A stretch of DNA of 64,000 bases from positions 216,308 through 280,307 of the forward strand of contig NZ_JAUYRI010000024.1 in NCBI RefSeq assembly GCF_030696885.1, written 5' to 3'. Both the position numbers and the translations under genes were made by a program. Shown here piece after piece: positions 46,739 through 57,000 of this stretch. Within the stretch, counting starts at the first letter, position 1. Each line of letters begins with the position of its first letter. Origin of the DNA: Thiobacillus sp. (GTDB lineage: Bacteria > Pseudomonadota > Gammaproteobacteria > Burkholderiales > Thiobacillaceae). The notes under the pieces are model-generated. The model saw only the letters and a list, made by a program, of their open reading frames with translations, made no database searches and was not told where the DNA came from.

Positions 46739-47589
46739 TGGAACTGCTGCAAGCCGAACCAGCCCTCTTCACCGGGCTGGTTTTTTTATTCGGGCTGCTG
46801 ATCGGCAGTTTCTTGAATGTCGTCATTCATCGCTTGCCTAGGATGATGGAAGCAGACTGGCATGCGCAGTGCGCCGATCTGCGCGGCGAGACGATGTCGG
46901 ATGCCCCGCGCTACAACCTGTGGGTGCCGCGCTCGGCCTGCACCCAATGCGGTCATCAGATTACCGCGCTGGAAAACATCCCGATTTTGTCCTGGCTGTG
47001 GCTGCGCGGACGCTGCTCGACCTGCGGCACGTCGATCAGCGCGCGCTACCCGTTGGTGGAACTACTCACAGCGCTGCTGTCCGCAGCGGTGGCGTGGAAA
47101 TGGGGTCTGAGCGTGCAGACACTTGGCGCGCTACTGCTGGTGTGGACGCTGATCGCGTTGGCCTTCATCGATCTCGACACCACGCTGCTGCCCGACAGTC
47201 TCACGCTGCCGCTGCTGTGGCTGGGCCTGCTGTTCAACCTGAATGGCCATTTCGCCAGCCTGCCCGATGCGGTCATCGGTGCCATCGCCGGCTATGGCGT
47301 GTTGTGGTCGGTGTACTGGGTGTTCAAGCTGGTGACCGGCAAGGACGGCATGGGCTTTGGCGACTTCAAGCTGCTGGCGGCCATCGGAGCCTGGCTCGGC
47401 TGGCAGATGTTGCCCGTCACCCTGCTGCTGTCGTCGGTGGTCGGCGCGACGATCGGTATCGCGATGATCGTGCTGGTCAAACATGACCGGCGCGTGCCGA
47501 TTCCATTCGGCCCCTACCTGGCGGGCGGCGGGCTGGTGGCGCTGTTCTTCGGCGCCGACCTGACGCAGGCCTATCTCGGTCAGTTCTGA
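46738..47589 (+). CDS. pilD: Prepilin peptidase / N-methyltransferase PilD
   Basis: Cleaves and N-methylates type IV pilin and pseudopilin leader peptides. The cytoplasmic zinc-binding domain has two CxxC pairs (CTQCGHQ and CSTCGTS), and the catalytic aspartates are in FIDLDTTLLPD and GKDGMGFGDFKLLAAIG. 283 residues, about eight helices. Overlaps pilC by one base and coaE by one base. Confidence 0.96.
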   Translation: MELLQAEPALFTGLVFLFGLLIGSFLNVVIHRLPRMMEADWHAQCADLRGETMSDAPRYNLWVPRSACTQCGHQITALENIPILSWLWLRGRCSTCGTSISARYPLVELLTALLSAAVAWKWGLSVQTLGALLLVWTLIALAFIDLDTTLLPDSLTLPLLWLGLLFNLNGHFASLPDAVIGAIAGYGVLWSVYWVFKLVTGKDGMGFGDFKLLAAIGAWLGWQMLPVTLLLSSVVGATIGIAMIVLVKHDRRVPIPFGPYLAGGGLVALFFGADLTQAYLGQF

Positions 47590-48197
47590 TGTTTACGGTC
47601 GGCCTCACCGGCGGCATCGGCTCGGGCAAGTCCACCGTGGCTGACCTATTTGCCGAGCAGGGCGTGCCGGTGATCGATACCGACGTCATTGCACGCGAAC
47701 TCACCGCACCGGACAGCGAAGTGCTGATCACCATACAAGACGCATTTGGCGATGCGGTCATGCGCGAGGATGGCAGCCTGGATCGTGCCCAGCTGCGCCG
47801 TCGCGTGTTTGCCGATCCCGCGGCGCGGCATATGCTCGAGGCCATCCTGCATCCGCGCATCCGGCAGGCGGTGGTGCAGGCGCTGGCCGGACTGCATGCG
47901 CCTTATGCGCTCATCGTGATTCCCCTGCTGGTCGAAACAGGCGCCTATGCGGAGATCCTCCACCGCGTGCTGGTGGTCGATTGTTCCGAGGACATGCAGA
48001 TCACGCGGGTTATGGCGCGTAACGACCTCAGCCGTGCGGAGGTGAAGGACATCCTGGCAGCGCAGGCGGGACGCGCCGTGCGGCTGGCGGCGGCCGACGA
48101 CGTGATCGAGAATACCGGCCCCCCCGAGGGATTGCGCGACCGCGTGCATGCGCTCCACACGCAGTACATGATGCAGGCCGCCGCCGCTTCGCCTTGA
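47589..48197 (+). CDS. coaE: Dephospho-CoA kinase
   Basis: Last step of coenzyme A synthesis. P-loop [12 protein letters not shown] at the N-terminus, [10 protein letters not shown], and [28 protein letters not shown], all typical of CoaE. 202 residues. Conserved position after pilD. Confidence 0.95.
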   Translation: MFTVGLTGGIGSGKSTVADLFAEQGVPVIDTDVIARELTAPDSEVLITIQDAFGDAVMREDGSLDRAQLRRRVFADPAARHMLEAILHPRIRQAVVQALAGLHAPYALIVIPLLVETGAYAEILHRVLVVDCSEDMQITRVMARNDLSRAEVKDILAAQAGRAVRLAAADDVIENTGPPEGLRDRVHALHTQYMMQAAAASP

Positions 48198-48249
48198 TTT
48201 TCCGCGCGGATCAGCGACAATCCTCCAATTGAAGCCAACGCGTTGCGGC

Positions 48250-49005
48250 GTGATCCACTACGAATATCCCCTCAGCGAACGCATCCGCACTCTGTTGCGG
48301 CTGGAAGACATGTTCGATCGATTCGACGCCTATGCCGCATCGACCGATCATCACGCGCATCACGCGGCCCTGCTGACCCTGTTCGAAATCGCGGAAGTGG
48401 CGGCGCGCGCCGACCTCAAATCCGACCTGCTGCAGGAACTTGACCGACAAAAATCGGTGCTGGCCGCGCTGCGCGGCAATCCGCATGTGCAGGGCGACAC
48501 GCTGGAACAGGTGCTGGCGGCGATCGAATCGGCGCATCACGGTATGTATCAGTTGCCGGGAAAAGTTGGCCAGCATCTGCGCGACGATGACTGGCTGATG
48601 ACCGTCAAGCAGCGCTCGGCCATCCCGGGCGGCATGTGCGAGTTCGATCTGCCGTCCTATCATTACTGGCGCCATCAGCCAGCCGACGTTCGGGGGCACC
48701 AGCTGCAGCGCTGGCTGGCGCCATTCTCCTCGATCCGCTCCGCGGTCGGCATCGTGCTCGGCCTGCTGCGCGACAGCGGCCATCCTGAATCGCAGCATGC
48801 CAAGAATGGCAGCTATCAGCGCATGCTGGAGTCGCGCAATCCGCAGCTGATTCGGGTCAGCCTGGCCGACGAACTGCCGTGCGTGCCGGAAATTTCCGGC
48901 AACAAATACATGCTTAACATCCGCTTCGTGCATGCCGGATCGGGCGCAGCGCGTACCTGCACCGCCGAGCCGCTGGATTTCGACCTGACGTTCTGCACGC
49001 TGTGA
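48250..49005 (+). CDS. zapD: Cell division protein ZapD
   Basis: Cross-links FtsZ protofilaments at the division ring. The all-helical N-terminal half and a beta C-terminal domain are evident, with [39 protein letters not shown] and [16 protein letters not shown] matching the family. The start is uncertain: I use GTG 48250, which matches where I remember homologues starting; a TTG at 48229 is in frame and would add seven residues. Neither has a strong ribosome site. Confidence 0.9.
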   Translation: MIHYEYPLSERIRTLLRLEDMFDRFDAYAASTDHHAHHAALLTLFEIAEVAARADLKSDLLQELDRQKSVLAALRGNPHVQGDTLEQVLAAIESAHHGMYQLPGKVGQHLRDDDWLMTVKQRSAIPGGMCEFDLPSYHYWRHQPADVRGHQLQRWLAPFSSIRSAVGIVLGLLRDSGHPESQHAKNGSYQRMLESRNPQLIRVSLADELPCVPEISGNKYMLNIRFVHAGSGAARTCTAEPLDFDLTFCTL

Positions 49006-49199
49006 AACCGGCTGCCGCACCGCCGCTCGTCAACTGCCCGGTCTGCAATACCGCGGTGCCCTGGACGACGGAAAACCGCTGGCGGCCGTTTTGCAGCGAG
49101 CGCTGCAAGCTGATCGACCTTGGCCAATGGGCCACCGAAAAATACCGGGTGCCGGCCGAGGAGCAGGAACCCGAAGAAGAGTCCCCGCCGAAGCAATAA
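49002..49199 (+). CDS. yacG: DNA gyrase inhibitor YacG (zinc protein)
   Basis: A 65-residue protein with the YacG zinc knuckle: [12 protein letters not shown] followed by [21 protein letters not shown]. Family members bind GyrB and inhibit gyrase. It overlaps zapD by four bases and abuts the convergent rpiA. Confidence 0.93.
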   Translation: MKPAAAPPLVNCPVCNTAVPWTTENRWRPFCSERCKLIDLGQWATEKYRVPAEEQEPEEESPPKQ

Positions 49200-49856
49200 T
49201 TACTTCGTGTACGTCTTGACGCCGGCTGCGGTCCCCAGCAGCAGGACATCTGCGCCGCGCCGCGCGAACAGGCCGTTTGTCACCACGCCGACGATATGAT
49301 TGATTGCGGTTTCGAGCGACACCGGATCAACGATGGACAGGCCGTGCACGTCGAGGATGAGGTTGCCGTTGTCGGTGGTGAAACCCTCTCTCAGGCGCGG
49401 CTGCCCGCCCAGTTTCACCAGTTCGCGAGCGACGTACGAGCGCGCCATCGGAATGACTTCGACCGGCAGCGGAAACGCGCCCAGCACGCCGACCCGCTTG
49501 CTTTCGTCAGCGATGCAGATGAACTGCTTGCTGCAGGCCGCGACGATTTTCTCGCGGGTCAACGCGCCGCCGCCGCCTTTAACCATGGCGAAGTGCTCGG
49601 TGATTTCGTCGGCGCCGTCGACATAGATTTCCAGTTCGCCCACGCTGTTCAGATCCAGCACCTGGATGCCGTGGCTTTTCAGGCGGGCTGCGGTCGCTTC
49701 CGAGCTGGCCACCGCACCGTCGATGCGGCCCTTGACCTCGGCCAGCGCGTCGATGAAATAATTCGCGGTCGAGCCGGTGCCGACCCCGATAATGCCGCCG
49801 CGGGCATACTCCACCGCGGCACGTGCCACGGCTTGCTTCATTTCGTCTTGAGTCAT
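49200..49856 (-). CDS. rpiA: Ribose-5-phosphate isomerase A
   Basis: Interconverts ribose-5- and ribulose-5-phosphate in the pentose phosphate pathway. [52 protein letters not shown] and the C-terminal [10 protein letters not shown] are all RpiA motifs. 218 residues. Convergent with yacG; divergent from ilvA. Confidence 0.96.
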   Translation of the reverse strand: MTQDEMKQAVARAAVEYARGGIIGVGTGSTANYFIDALAEVKGRIDGAVASSEATAARLKSHGIQVLDLNSVGELEIYVDGADEITEHFAMVKGGGGALTREKIVAACSKQFICIADESKRVGVLGAFPLPVEVIPMARSYVARELVKLGGQPRLREGFTTDNGNLILDVHGLSIVDPVSLETAINHIVGVVTNGLFARRGADVLLLGTAAGVKTYTK

Positions 49857-49936
49857 GATGTTTTCGTCGATTTGGATTCAGCCGGCTAAGATAGCGGCAT
49901 CGCCCCTTTTTATCAAACCTCGCCCTTGCCGCCGCC

Positions 49937-51454
49937 ATGAGCCAACCAGACGATTACCTCGAACGCATCCTGACTTCGCGCGTCTACGACGTGGCGGTGG
50001 AGTCGCCGCTCGACGTGGCCCACAACCTGTCGCGACGCCTCAACAACCGGATTCTGCTGAAGCGCGAAGACCTGCAGCCGGTGTTTTCCTTCAAGTGCCG
50101 CGGCGCCTACAACAAGATGGCGAAGTTGACGACGGCCCAGCTGGCGCGCGGCGTGGTGGCGGCCTCAGCAGGCAACCACGCCCAGGGCGTGGCACTGGCG
50201 GCGCAAAAGCTCGGCGTGACGGCGATCATCGTGATGCCGGCGACCACGCCGAAAATCAAGGTCGACGCGGTGGCCGCGCGCGGCGCCCAGGTGATCCTGC
50301 ATGGCGACAATTACGACGAGGCCTGCGCCCACGCGACCACGCTGGCCAAGGAGGCGAAGGCGACCTTCGTCCACCCCTACGACGACCCCGATGTCATCGC
50401 CGGCCAGGGCACGGTGGCGATGGAGCTGTTGCGCCAGCACCCCGGCCCGATCCACTCGGTCTACATCCCGGTCGGCGGCGGCGGCCTGATCGCCGGCATG
50501 GCGGCCTACATCAAGCGGCTGCGGCCGGACATCAAGATCGTCGGCGTCGAGCCCGAGGATGCCGATGCGATGGCGCGCTCGCTGTGCAAGGGCGAGCGCA
50601 TCACCTTGCCGCGCGTCGGCATCTTCGCCGACGGCGTGGCGGTGAAGAGGGTTGGCAAGGAAACCTTCCGGCTGGCGCAGCTGTATGTCGACGAAATCAT
50701 CCGCGTCAACAACGATGCCATCTGCGCGGCGATCAAGGATGTGTTCGAGGACACCCGCTCGATCCTGGAGCCGGCCGGTGCGCTGTCGATCGCCGGCATG
50801 AAGGCCGCCATCGCCGGCGACAAGCTCAAGGGCAAGACGCTGGTGGCGGTGGCCTCGGGCGCCAACATGAATTTCGATCGTTTGCGCCACATCGCCGAGC
50901 GCGCCGAACTGGGCGAAAAGCGGGAAGCGGTGCTGGCGGTGACCATTCCCGAAACGCCGGGCAGCTTCAAGACCTTTTGCAGCCTCTTGGGTGCGCGCAA
51001 CATCACCGAATTCAACTACCGCTACTCGGATCCCAAGATTGCACGCGTGTTCGTCGGGCTGTCGGTGCCGGGCGCGGGAGAGGGCGCGCGCGTGGTCGAG
51101 CTGCTGCAGCGCCACGGCCTCGAAGCCCTTGATCTCACCGACAACGAAATGGCCAAACTGCACATCCGCCACCTGGTCGGTGGGCGCGCGCCTGACGCGG
51201 TCAACGAAGTGCTGTACCGCTTCGAATTCCCCGAGCGCCCCGGCGCGCTGATGCAGTTTCTGGAAAGCATGAGCCGTGGCTGGAACATCAGTCTGTTCCA
51301 CTACCGTAACCACGGCGCGGACTACGGCCGCATTCTGGTCGGCATCCAGGTGCCGGAAAAGGAAAAGCCCAGCTTCCAGAAGTTTCTGGACGGGCTGGGC
51401 TACCGGTACTGGGACGAGACCCGCAATCCGGCCTACACGCTGTTCCTGGCCTGA
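49937..51454 (+). CDS. ilvA: Threonine ammonia-lyase, biosynthetic
   Basis: PLP enzyme that deaminates threonine to 2-oxobutanoate at the start of isoleucine synthesis. FSFKCRGAYNKM carries the PLP Lys, with SAGNHAQGVA and VGGGGLIAG as cofactor loops. The C-terminus has two ACT-like regulatory domains (from about residue 330), as in the long, isoleucine-inhibited IlvA; 505 residues. Divergent from rpiA. Confidence 0.96.
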   Translation: MSQPDDYLERILTSRVYDVAVESPLDVAHNLSRRLNNRILLKREDLQPVFSFKCRGAYNKMAKLTTAQLARGVVAASAGNHAQGVALAAQKLGVTAIIVMPATTPKIKVDAVAARGAQVILHGDNYDEACAHATTLAKEAKATFVHPYDDPDVIAGQGTVAMELLRQHPGPIHSVYIPVGGGGLIAGMAAYIKRLRPDIKIVGVEPEDADAMARSLCKGERITLPRVGIFADGVAVKRVGKETFRLAQLYVDEIIRVNNDAICAAIKDVFEDTRSILEPAGALSIAGMKAAIAGDKLKGKTLVAVASGANMNFDRLRHIAERAELGEKREAVLAVTIPETPGSFKTFCSLLGARNITEFNYRYSDPKIARVFVGLSVPGAGEGARVVELLQRHGLEALDLTDNEMAKLHIRHLVGGRAPDAVNEVLYRFEFPERPGALMQFLESMSRGWNISLFHYRNHGADYGRILVGIQVPEKEKPSFQKFLDGLGYRYWDETRNPAYTLFLA

Positions 51455-51464
51455 TTGGGGCGGA

Positions 51465-51656
51465 CTATTTTTTCATGCCGCAGGTGTTGACGCCGAGCAG
51501 GCTGTAGGCCGGGCACACCTGCAGCAAGCCGGTGGCCAGCGGCAGCACGCCGATCCACGCCCACAGCGGGCCATCGAAGAATGCGGCCCAGGCAAGCAGG
51601 GCCAGGCCTGCAACGATGCGGATTATGCGGTCGATCGTGCCGATGTTGGCGGTCAT
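51465..51656 (-). CDS. Small DUF2892-type membrane protein
   Basis: A 63-residue protein with two hydrophobic segments (about 8-27 and 30-48) starting MTANIGTIDRIIRIVAG and ending CPAYSLLGVNTCGMKK, the pattern of DUF2892/YgaP-like membrane domains. These often accompany sulfur-handling rhodaneses, but no such partner is adjacent here. ATG 51656 is preferred to an ATG at 51716, which adds residues with no family resemblance. Convergent with ilvA (10-base gap). Confidence 0.8.
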   Translation of the reverse strand: MTANIGTIDRIIRIVAGLALLAWAAFFDGPLWAWIGVLPLATGLLQVCPAYSLLGVNTCGMKK

Positions 51657-51774
51657 GGTGGACTCCGGGTCAATTGAACAGAATCTCACTATAGCGCGCC
51701 GCGGAACGCGGGACATGACGCCAGCGTGGTTTTGTCCGGGGCGCGACCGCCGGTGCGCATGTTAACCTCGCACC

Positions 51775-53742
51775 ATGTTCCGAATCGTCCTGTTTTTTCT
51801 GTTGGGTGGGGTGTTTGCTCCTGTCGTGTGGGCGGCGCCGGGCGATGATGCCGTGATGGCAGCGCAGCAGGCGTTTGCCGCACGCAAGCTCGCCAATCTG
51901 GAGCAGGCGGCGCGCCGCGTGCCGGCCGATCATGTGCTGGCGCCCTATGTCGAGTACTGGCGCCTGATGCTGAGCAGCCGTAGCGACGACGCGCGCATTG
52001 CCGATTTCCTGGCGCGCTATCCGGGCAGCCGCATGGCCGACGCATTGCGTGCCGACTGGCTCAAATCGCTGGGTGCGCGCGCGGCCTGGCCGCAGTATCT
52101 GCCCGAATATGCCCGTCTCGCCAAGCCTGATGCCGCACACCAGTGCTATGCCTATCGCGCCGACCTTGCGCAGGGCAACCGCAGTTCGCTGCGAGATGCC
52201 GTCGCATTGTGGTTTACCGGGCGCGACATGCCGTCGGCCTGCACGCCGCTTTTCGAGCAGCTGATGGCAGAAGGACTGATTGCCGAGGCCGATGTCTGGC
52301 GCCGGCTGCGGCTGGCGCTGGAGGCGGGCAATCCCAACGTCGCGCGGGTCATTGCCAATGCGCTGCCCGCTGCCGAGCGGCCGGCCGCTGCACTGTTCGA
52401 CCAGGCCCCTCGCGACCCGGCGGCGCTGCTGCGCGGAAACCGCCTGGATCCGGCCCGGCGCGGCGATCGCGAAATCGCGATCTATGCGCTCGACCAGCTG
52501 GCCAGGCGCAGTTCTGCGGAGGCCGGTCAGGCGCTGCGTGCGCGTGCCGCGCAGTTCAACGCGGAGGAGCTGGGCACGGCGCGGGTGCGTCTCGCCACCT
52601 GGGCAGCGCGCCGGCACGAGCCTGCCGCGCTGGCCGAATTCGGCCAGGCGGGACCGGCCACGATCAGCGATTTCCAGCGTGAGTGGTGGGCGCGCGCCGC
52701 ATTGCGCGCCGGCGACTGGTTGGCCGTGCAGCGCGCAATCGACGGCATGAGCGAGGCCGGCCGCGAGCAGCCCACCTGGCGCTACTGGCGCGGCCGCGCG
52801 CTGCTGGCCGGTGGCCAGCGCGTCGCCGCGAATGCGCTGTTCGTGGCCTTGTCGCGCGAACATACCTATTACGGCCAGCTGGCGCAGGAAGAGCTGGGTG
52901 CGGTGATGCAGGCACCCGTCCTCAACATCAAGATGGGCGGCGACGACATTGCCGAGATTGCGCGCCATCCCGGCATCGTGCGCGCGCAGGCGCTGTATCA
53001 GCTCGGCTTGCGCCAGGACGCGAACCTGGAATGGAACTGGGCGATTCGCACCTTCTCCGACCCGCAGTTGCTGGCGGCGGCCGAACTGGCGCGGCGCATG
53101 GAGTGGTATGACCGCGCCATCAACACCGCCGAGCGCACCCGCGAACTGCACGATTTCGATTTGCGTTTCCTCGCGCCTTATCGTGAACTGGCGCAACGCG
53201 CCGCCCGCGAGAACGGTCTCGACGAAGCCTGGATCTTCGGCCTGATACGGCAGGAAAGCCGTTTCATCAACGTTGCCCGCTCCCACGTCGGCGCCGCCGG
53301 CCTGATGCAGATCATGCCGGCCACCGCGCGCTGGATCGCGCAGCGGCTCGGCATCCAGCGCTTCAATCCGAACGAGATGCAGGATCCGGCCAGGAACATC
53401 CAGTTCGGCGCGTATTACCTGAAGCATGTGCAGACCACGCTGGACGGCTCGCCGGTGCTGGCCACCGCCGCCTACAACGCCGGCCCGGGCCGCGCGCAGC
53501 GCTGGCGCGATACCCGGCCGATGGAGGCTGCGGTCTACATCGAATCGATCCCGTTCTCCGAAACGCGCGACTACGTCAAAAAAGTAATGAGCAACGCCAT
53601 GTATTACGCGGTGCGTTTTGGCCAGCCTTCGGTGCTGCTCAAAGACCGGCTGGGCACGGTCCCGCCGCGCCGGACTGCGGCGGCCGCGGACACGGAGGCA
53701 GACGTCACCCAGCTTGCCGAATCGGCCGAAGAATCGCCCTGA
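51775..53742 (+). CDS. slt: Soluble lytic murein transglycosylase
   Basis: Periplasmic lytic transglycosylase that cleaves peptidoglycan to anhydromuropeptides. Signal peptide (FFLLGGVFAPVVWA), a long superhelical alpha-domain rich in Ala/Arg repeats (about 30-470), then the SLT catalytic domain with RQESRF (catalytic Glu), AAGLMQIMPATA and NIQFGAYYL. 655 residues. The C-terminal 25 residues are acidic and not part of the enzyme fold. Confidence 0.94.
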   Translation: MFRIVLFFLLGGVFAPVVWAAPGDDAVMAAQQAFAARKLANLEQAARRVPADHVLAPYVEYWRLMLSSRSDDARIADFLARYPGSRMADALRADWLKSLGARAAWPQYLPEYARLAKPDAAHQCYAYRADLAQGNRSSLRDAVALWFTGRDMPSACTPLFEQLMAEGLIAEADVWRRLRLALEAGNPNVARVIANALPAAERPAAALFDQAPRDPAALLRGNRLDPARRGDREIAIYALDQLARRSSAEAGQALRARAAQFNAEELGTARVRLATWAARRHEPAALAEFGQAGPATISDFQREWWARAALRAGDWLAVQRAIDGMSEAGREQPTWRYWRGRALLAGGQRVAANALFVALSREHTYYGQLAQEELGAVMQAPVLNIKMGGDDIAEIARHPGIVRAQALYQLGLRQDANLEWNWAIRTFSDPQLLAAAELARRMEWYDRAINTAERTRELHDFDLRFLAPYRELAQRAARENGLDEAWIFGLIRQESRFINVARSHVGAAGLMQIMPATARWIAQRLGIQRFNPNEMQDPARNIQFGAYYLKHVQTTLDGSPVLATAAYNAGPGRAQRWRDTRPMEAAVYIESIPFSETRDYVKKVMSNAMYYAVRFGQPSVLLKDRLGTVPPRRTAAAADTEADVTQLAESAEESP

Positions 53743-53808
53743 GCGCAAATTTCGGGCGCATCCGGGATAAAATCAGCAACGCCTTATATTCTGTAACGAA
53801 TCTCGACC

Positions 53809-54846
53809 ATGAAGATTGAACGCATCTGCATCCTCGGCGGGTCCGGCTTTGTCGGCACCCAGCTTGTCAGCCAGCTTGCCGCACGCGGCCTCAGGGTGCG
53901 CGTACTGTCGCGCCGCCGTGAAATGGCCAGGGAGCTGATCCTGCTGCCCACAGTTGAAGTGGTCGAAGCCGATGTCCATGACCAGCAGGAGCTCATTCGC
54001 CAGTTCCGCGGCATGGATGCTGTCATCAACCTGGTAGGTATCCTGCACGAACGCACCATTGGGCGCGTCGATCTGCCGAGCGCGCGGCGCGGCGATTTCC
54101 AGAACACCCATATCGAACTGACGCGCAAGGTCATCCACGCGATGGGCGAGGCCGGCGTGGACCGGCTGCTGCAGATGAGCGCGCTCGGCGCAGACCCCAA
54201 TGCGCGCTCGGCCTACCAGCGTTCGAAGGGCATCGGCGAGGCGCTGGTGCACGAGGCGGGACGCCACCACATCGAACACGAGAACTGGTACCTCAATGGC
54301 CCCAAATTCATTCACGGCTACGGCCTTAACGTCACCGTGTTCCGGCCGTCGGTCATCTTCGGCCGAGGCGATTCCTTCCTGTCGATGTTCGCCTCGCTGC
54401 TGAAGGTCTTCCCGATCCTGCCGCTGGCCAGCGCAGGTGCGCGTTTTGCGCCGGTGCATGTCGAGGACGTTGCGCGCGCTTTTGCCGACAGCCTCGACAC
54501 CCCGGCCACCTACGGCCAGAGCTACGATTTATGTGGTCCCCAGGCGTATACCCTGCAGGAGCTGGTGCACTACGTCGGCGACGTCACGGGCAAACGCCGC
54601 AGCATCGTGCCGCTGGGCAAGTGGATGTCGTATTTCCAGGCCTGGGCGATGGAGTTCAAGCCCGGCAGCAAGCTGATGACGCGCGACAATTACTACGCCA
54701 TGGCGACCGATAATGTCTGCGCCGGCGGCTGGCCGACGGTGTTCGATTTCCAGCCGGCCACGCTCGAGGCCGTCGCCCCCGAATACCTGCGCGCCGACAC
54801 CCCGCGGGCGCGGTACGAGGGCTATCGCGAGAGCGCCCGCCGTTAA
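53809..54846 (+). CDS. NDUFA9-like NAD(P)-binding protein (atypical SDR)
   Basis: A 345-residue extended-SDR-like protein with cofactor loop ILGGSGFVGTQL near the N-terminus, AVINLVGILHERT, and the segment FRPSVIFGRGDSFLSMFASLLKVFPILP. Bacterial members are often called complex I NDUFA9 subunit family proteins; their role, possibly in quinone or complex I function, is not established. It is followed closely by cca. TATATT at 53785 could be a -10. Confidence 0.85.
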   Translation: MKIERICILGGSGFVGTQLVSQLAARGLRVRVLSRRREMARELILLPTVEVVEADVHDQQELIRQFRGMDAVINLVGILHERTIGRVDLPSARRGDFQNTHIELTRKVIHAMGEAGVDRLLQMSALGADPNARSAYQRSKGIGEALVHEAGRHHIEHENWYLNGPKFIHGYGLNVTVFRPSVIFGRGDSFLSMFASLLKVFPILPLASAGARFAPVHVEDVARAFADSLDTPATYGQSYDLCGPQAYTLQELVHYVGDVTGKRRSIVPLGKWMSYFQAWAMEFKPGSKLMTRDNYYAMATDNVCAGGWPTVFDFQPATLEAVAPEYLRADTPRARYEGYRESARR

Positions 54847-54861
54847 GCTTGCCACGCCGCC

Positions 54862-56082
54862 ATGAAAACCTACATCGTGGGCGGCGCAGTACGTGACCGC
54901 TTGCTGGGCCTGCCGGTGGCCGACCGCGATTACGTCGTCGTCGGCGCCACCGCCGACGAGATGGTGGCGCAGGGCTACCAGCCGGTCGGCAAGGATTTCC
55001 CCGTTTTCCTTCACCCGCAAACCCACGCGGAATACGCGCTCGCGCGCACCGAGCGCAAGTCCGGTCACGGCTACAAGGGCTTCACCGTCTACGCGACGCC
55101 GGACGTCACGCTGGAAGAGGATTTGCAGCGACGCGACCTCACCATCAACGCCATTGCCGAGGACGAGGCCGGCGCGCTGATCGACCCCTATGGCGGCCAG
55201 CGCGACCTGGCGGCGCGGTGCTTTCGCCATGTCAGCGACGCCTTTGCCGAAGACCCAGTACGCATCTTGCGGATCGCGCGCTTTGCCGCTCGTTTCACCG
55301 ATTTTTCCGTGGCGCCGGAAACCAACGCGCTGATGCGGAAGATGGTCGACAACGGCGAAGTCGACGCGCTGGTGCCCGAGCGCGTGTGGCAGGAAGTCGC
55401 GCGCGGCCTGATGGAAGCACAGCCTTCGCGCATGTTCCATGCGCTGCGCGACTGCGGCGCGCTGGCGCGGCTGTTTCCCGAGATCGACCGCCTGTTTGGC
55501 GTGCCGCAGCCGCCCGCGCACCATCCCGAAGTCGATACCGGCGTGCATGTCATGCTGGTCGTGGACTGGGCGGCACAACAGAATTTCAGCTTGCCGGTGC
55601 GCTTCGCTGCCCTGACGCACGACCTCGGAAAAGGCGTCACGCCGCCTGAACAGTGGCCGCGGCACATTGGCCACGAAGCCCGCAGCGTCGAACTGGTGCG
55701 TGCGCTGAGCGATCGCATCCGCGCGCCAGCCGACTGCCGCGACCTTGCCGTCGCGGTGGCGCGTGAGCATGGCAACGTTCACCGCGCGCTGGAACTGCGG
55801 CCCGCTACGCTCGTCGAACTGCTGGAGCGCGTCGATGCCTTTCGTCGCCCGGATCGGTTCGAGGAATTTTTGCAGGCGTGCGAATGCGATTTCCGCGGCC
55901 GCCCCGGGTACGAAGCCCGGCCTTTTCCGCCGCCTGGCTACCTGCGGCAGGCGCTCGATGCGGCGCAGGCCATCGATGCGGCCGAGGTGGTGCGCACGGC
56001 CGATCCTGCACGGATCCGGGACGCGATCTTTCAGGCGCGGACGGAATCGGTTGCGGCGTGGCGCACGCGTCTAAGCGTTTGA
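54862..56082 (+). CDS. cca: Multifunctional CCA-adding tRNA nucleotidyltransferase
   Basis: Adds or repairs the 3' CCA end of tRNAs. [22 protein letters not shown] carries the catalytic Asp residues, [10 protein letters not shown] and the [16 protein letters not shown] region form the nucleotidyltransferase core, and a C-terminal HD domain ([19 protein letters not shown]) matches the E. coli multifunctional type with phosphohydrolase activity. 406 residues. Confidence 0.95.
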   Translation: MKTYIVGGAVRDRLLGLPVADRDYVVVGATADEMVAQGYQPVGKDFPVFLHPQTHAEYALARTERKSGHGYKGFTVYATPDVTLEEDLQRRDLTINAIAEDEAGALIDPYGGQRDLAARCFRHVSDAFAEDPVRILRIARFAARFTDFSVAPETNALMRKMVDNGEVDALVPERVWQEVARGLMEAQPSRMFHALRDCGALARLFPEIDRLFGVPQPPAHHPEVDTGVHVMLVVDWAAQQNFSLPVRFAALTHDLGKGVTPPEQWPRHIGHEARSVELVRALSDRIRAPADCRDLAVAVAREHGNVHRALELRPATLVELLERVDAFRRPDRFEEFLQACECDFRGRPGYEARPFPPPGYLRQALDAAQAIDAAEVVRTADPARIRDAIFQARTESVAAWRTRLSV

Positions 56083-56098
56083 TCGTCGCGCGCCAGGG

Positions 56099-56129
56099 CT
56101 GACACCGCACCCGGGCCGCCTTCTATACT
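56099..56129 (+). promoter_or_regulatory. Putative promoter of the ferredoxin-NADP reductase gene
   Basis: TATACT at 56124-56129 with CTGACA (5 of 6 of -35 consensus) at 56099-56104; the 19-base spacer is long. It lies in the 110-base gap after cca. Confidence 0.45.
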
Positions 56130-56192
56130 GGGCTCATGGCGGAGGCGGATTGCCCGCGCTTGCGTTGCAACACGTGTTCAATGGAGTGAACC

Positions 56193-56939
56193 ATGCCTTA
56201 CAGTGAACAAACCGTGCAGTCAGTCCGGCCGTGGTCGGACAAGACCTTCAGCTTTACGCTCAGCCGTCCGCAGGATTTTTCGTTCGAGAACGGCGAGTTC
56301 GTCACCATCGGCCTGAAGCGCGAGGGCAAGCTGCTGGCGCGCGCGTATTCCATTGTTTCAACCGCCGATCGCGATCACCTCGAATTCCTCAGCATCCATG
56401 TGCCGGAGGGACCGCTGACCAGCGAGCTGGCCCGGATCCGCCCCGGCGACAGCGTGTGGGTCAACAGCAAAACGACCGGTACGCTCACGCTCAACCATGT
56501 GCTGCCGGGCCGTGTCGTATATATGTTGTCGACCGGAACCGGCCTGGCGCCGTTCATCAGCCTGATCCGCGATCCCGCCCTCTATGCGCGTTTTGAGCAG
56601 GTAGTGCTGGTGCACTCGGTGCGCACGGTGGCCGAGCTGGCCTACCGTGACGAGATCGAGGCATTCGATCAGCCGCAGCTGCATTATGTACCCACGGTGA
56701 CGCGCGAGGCCTTTCCCACGCCCGAACGCGGGGCCGACCTGTTTCGCTCCGGCGCCCTGTCGCAGCGCCTTGGGCTGCCGTCACCGGACCCGGAACTGGA
56801 CCGGGTGATGATTTGCGGCAATCCGGCGATGACGCGTGAATTGACGCACCACCTCAAGGACGTCGGCTGGAGCCTGACGAACCACCGTGGCCTCGGTAAC
56901 TTCACCACCGAAGTCGCCTTTGTCATGAACCACGAATAA
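56193..56939 (+). CDS. fpr: Ferredoxin--NADP+ reductase
   Basis: FAD enzyme passing electrons between NADPH and ferredoxin/flavodoxin. The FAD-binding motif RAYSIVST and NADP motif LSTGTGLAPF are clear, with RVMICGNPAMTRELTHHL near the C-terminus. The 248-residue length fits bacterial subclass I FNR. Own promoter and own terminator suggest a single-gene transcript. Confidence 0.93.
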   Translation: MPYSEQTVQSVRPWSDKTFSFTLSRPQDFSFENGEFVTIGLKREGKLLARAYSIVSTADRDHLEFLSIHVPEGPLTSELARIRPGDSVWVNSKTTGTLTLNHVLPGRVVYMLSTGTGLAPFISLIRDPALYARFEQVVLVHSVRTVAELAYRDEIEAFDQPQLHYVPTVTREAFPTPERGADLFRSGALSQRLGLPSPDPELDRVMICGNPAMTRELTHHLKDVGWSLTNHRGLGNFTTEVAFVMNHE

Positions 56940-56972
56940 ACCGGCCCCCACCACTCGTGTCGCGAATCAATG

Positions 56973-57000
56973 GGGCCCAGGTGATCCTGGGCCCGTTTTT
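56973..57000 (+). terminator. Terminator of fpr
   Basis: Perfect 8-bp stem GGGCCCAG / CTGGGCCC with a 6-base loop, then GTTTTT. Its T-run coincides with the last codon of the convergent secreted-protein gene. Confidence 0.8.

Noticed and set aside
51670..53748. Long minus-strand open frame opposite slt
   Set aside because: Antisense shadow of a clear transglycosylase gene, rich in Arg and Gly with no recognisable fold.
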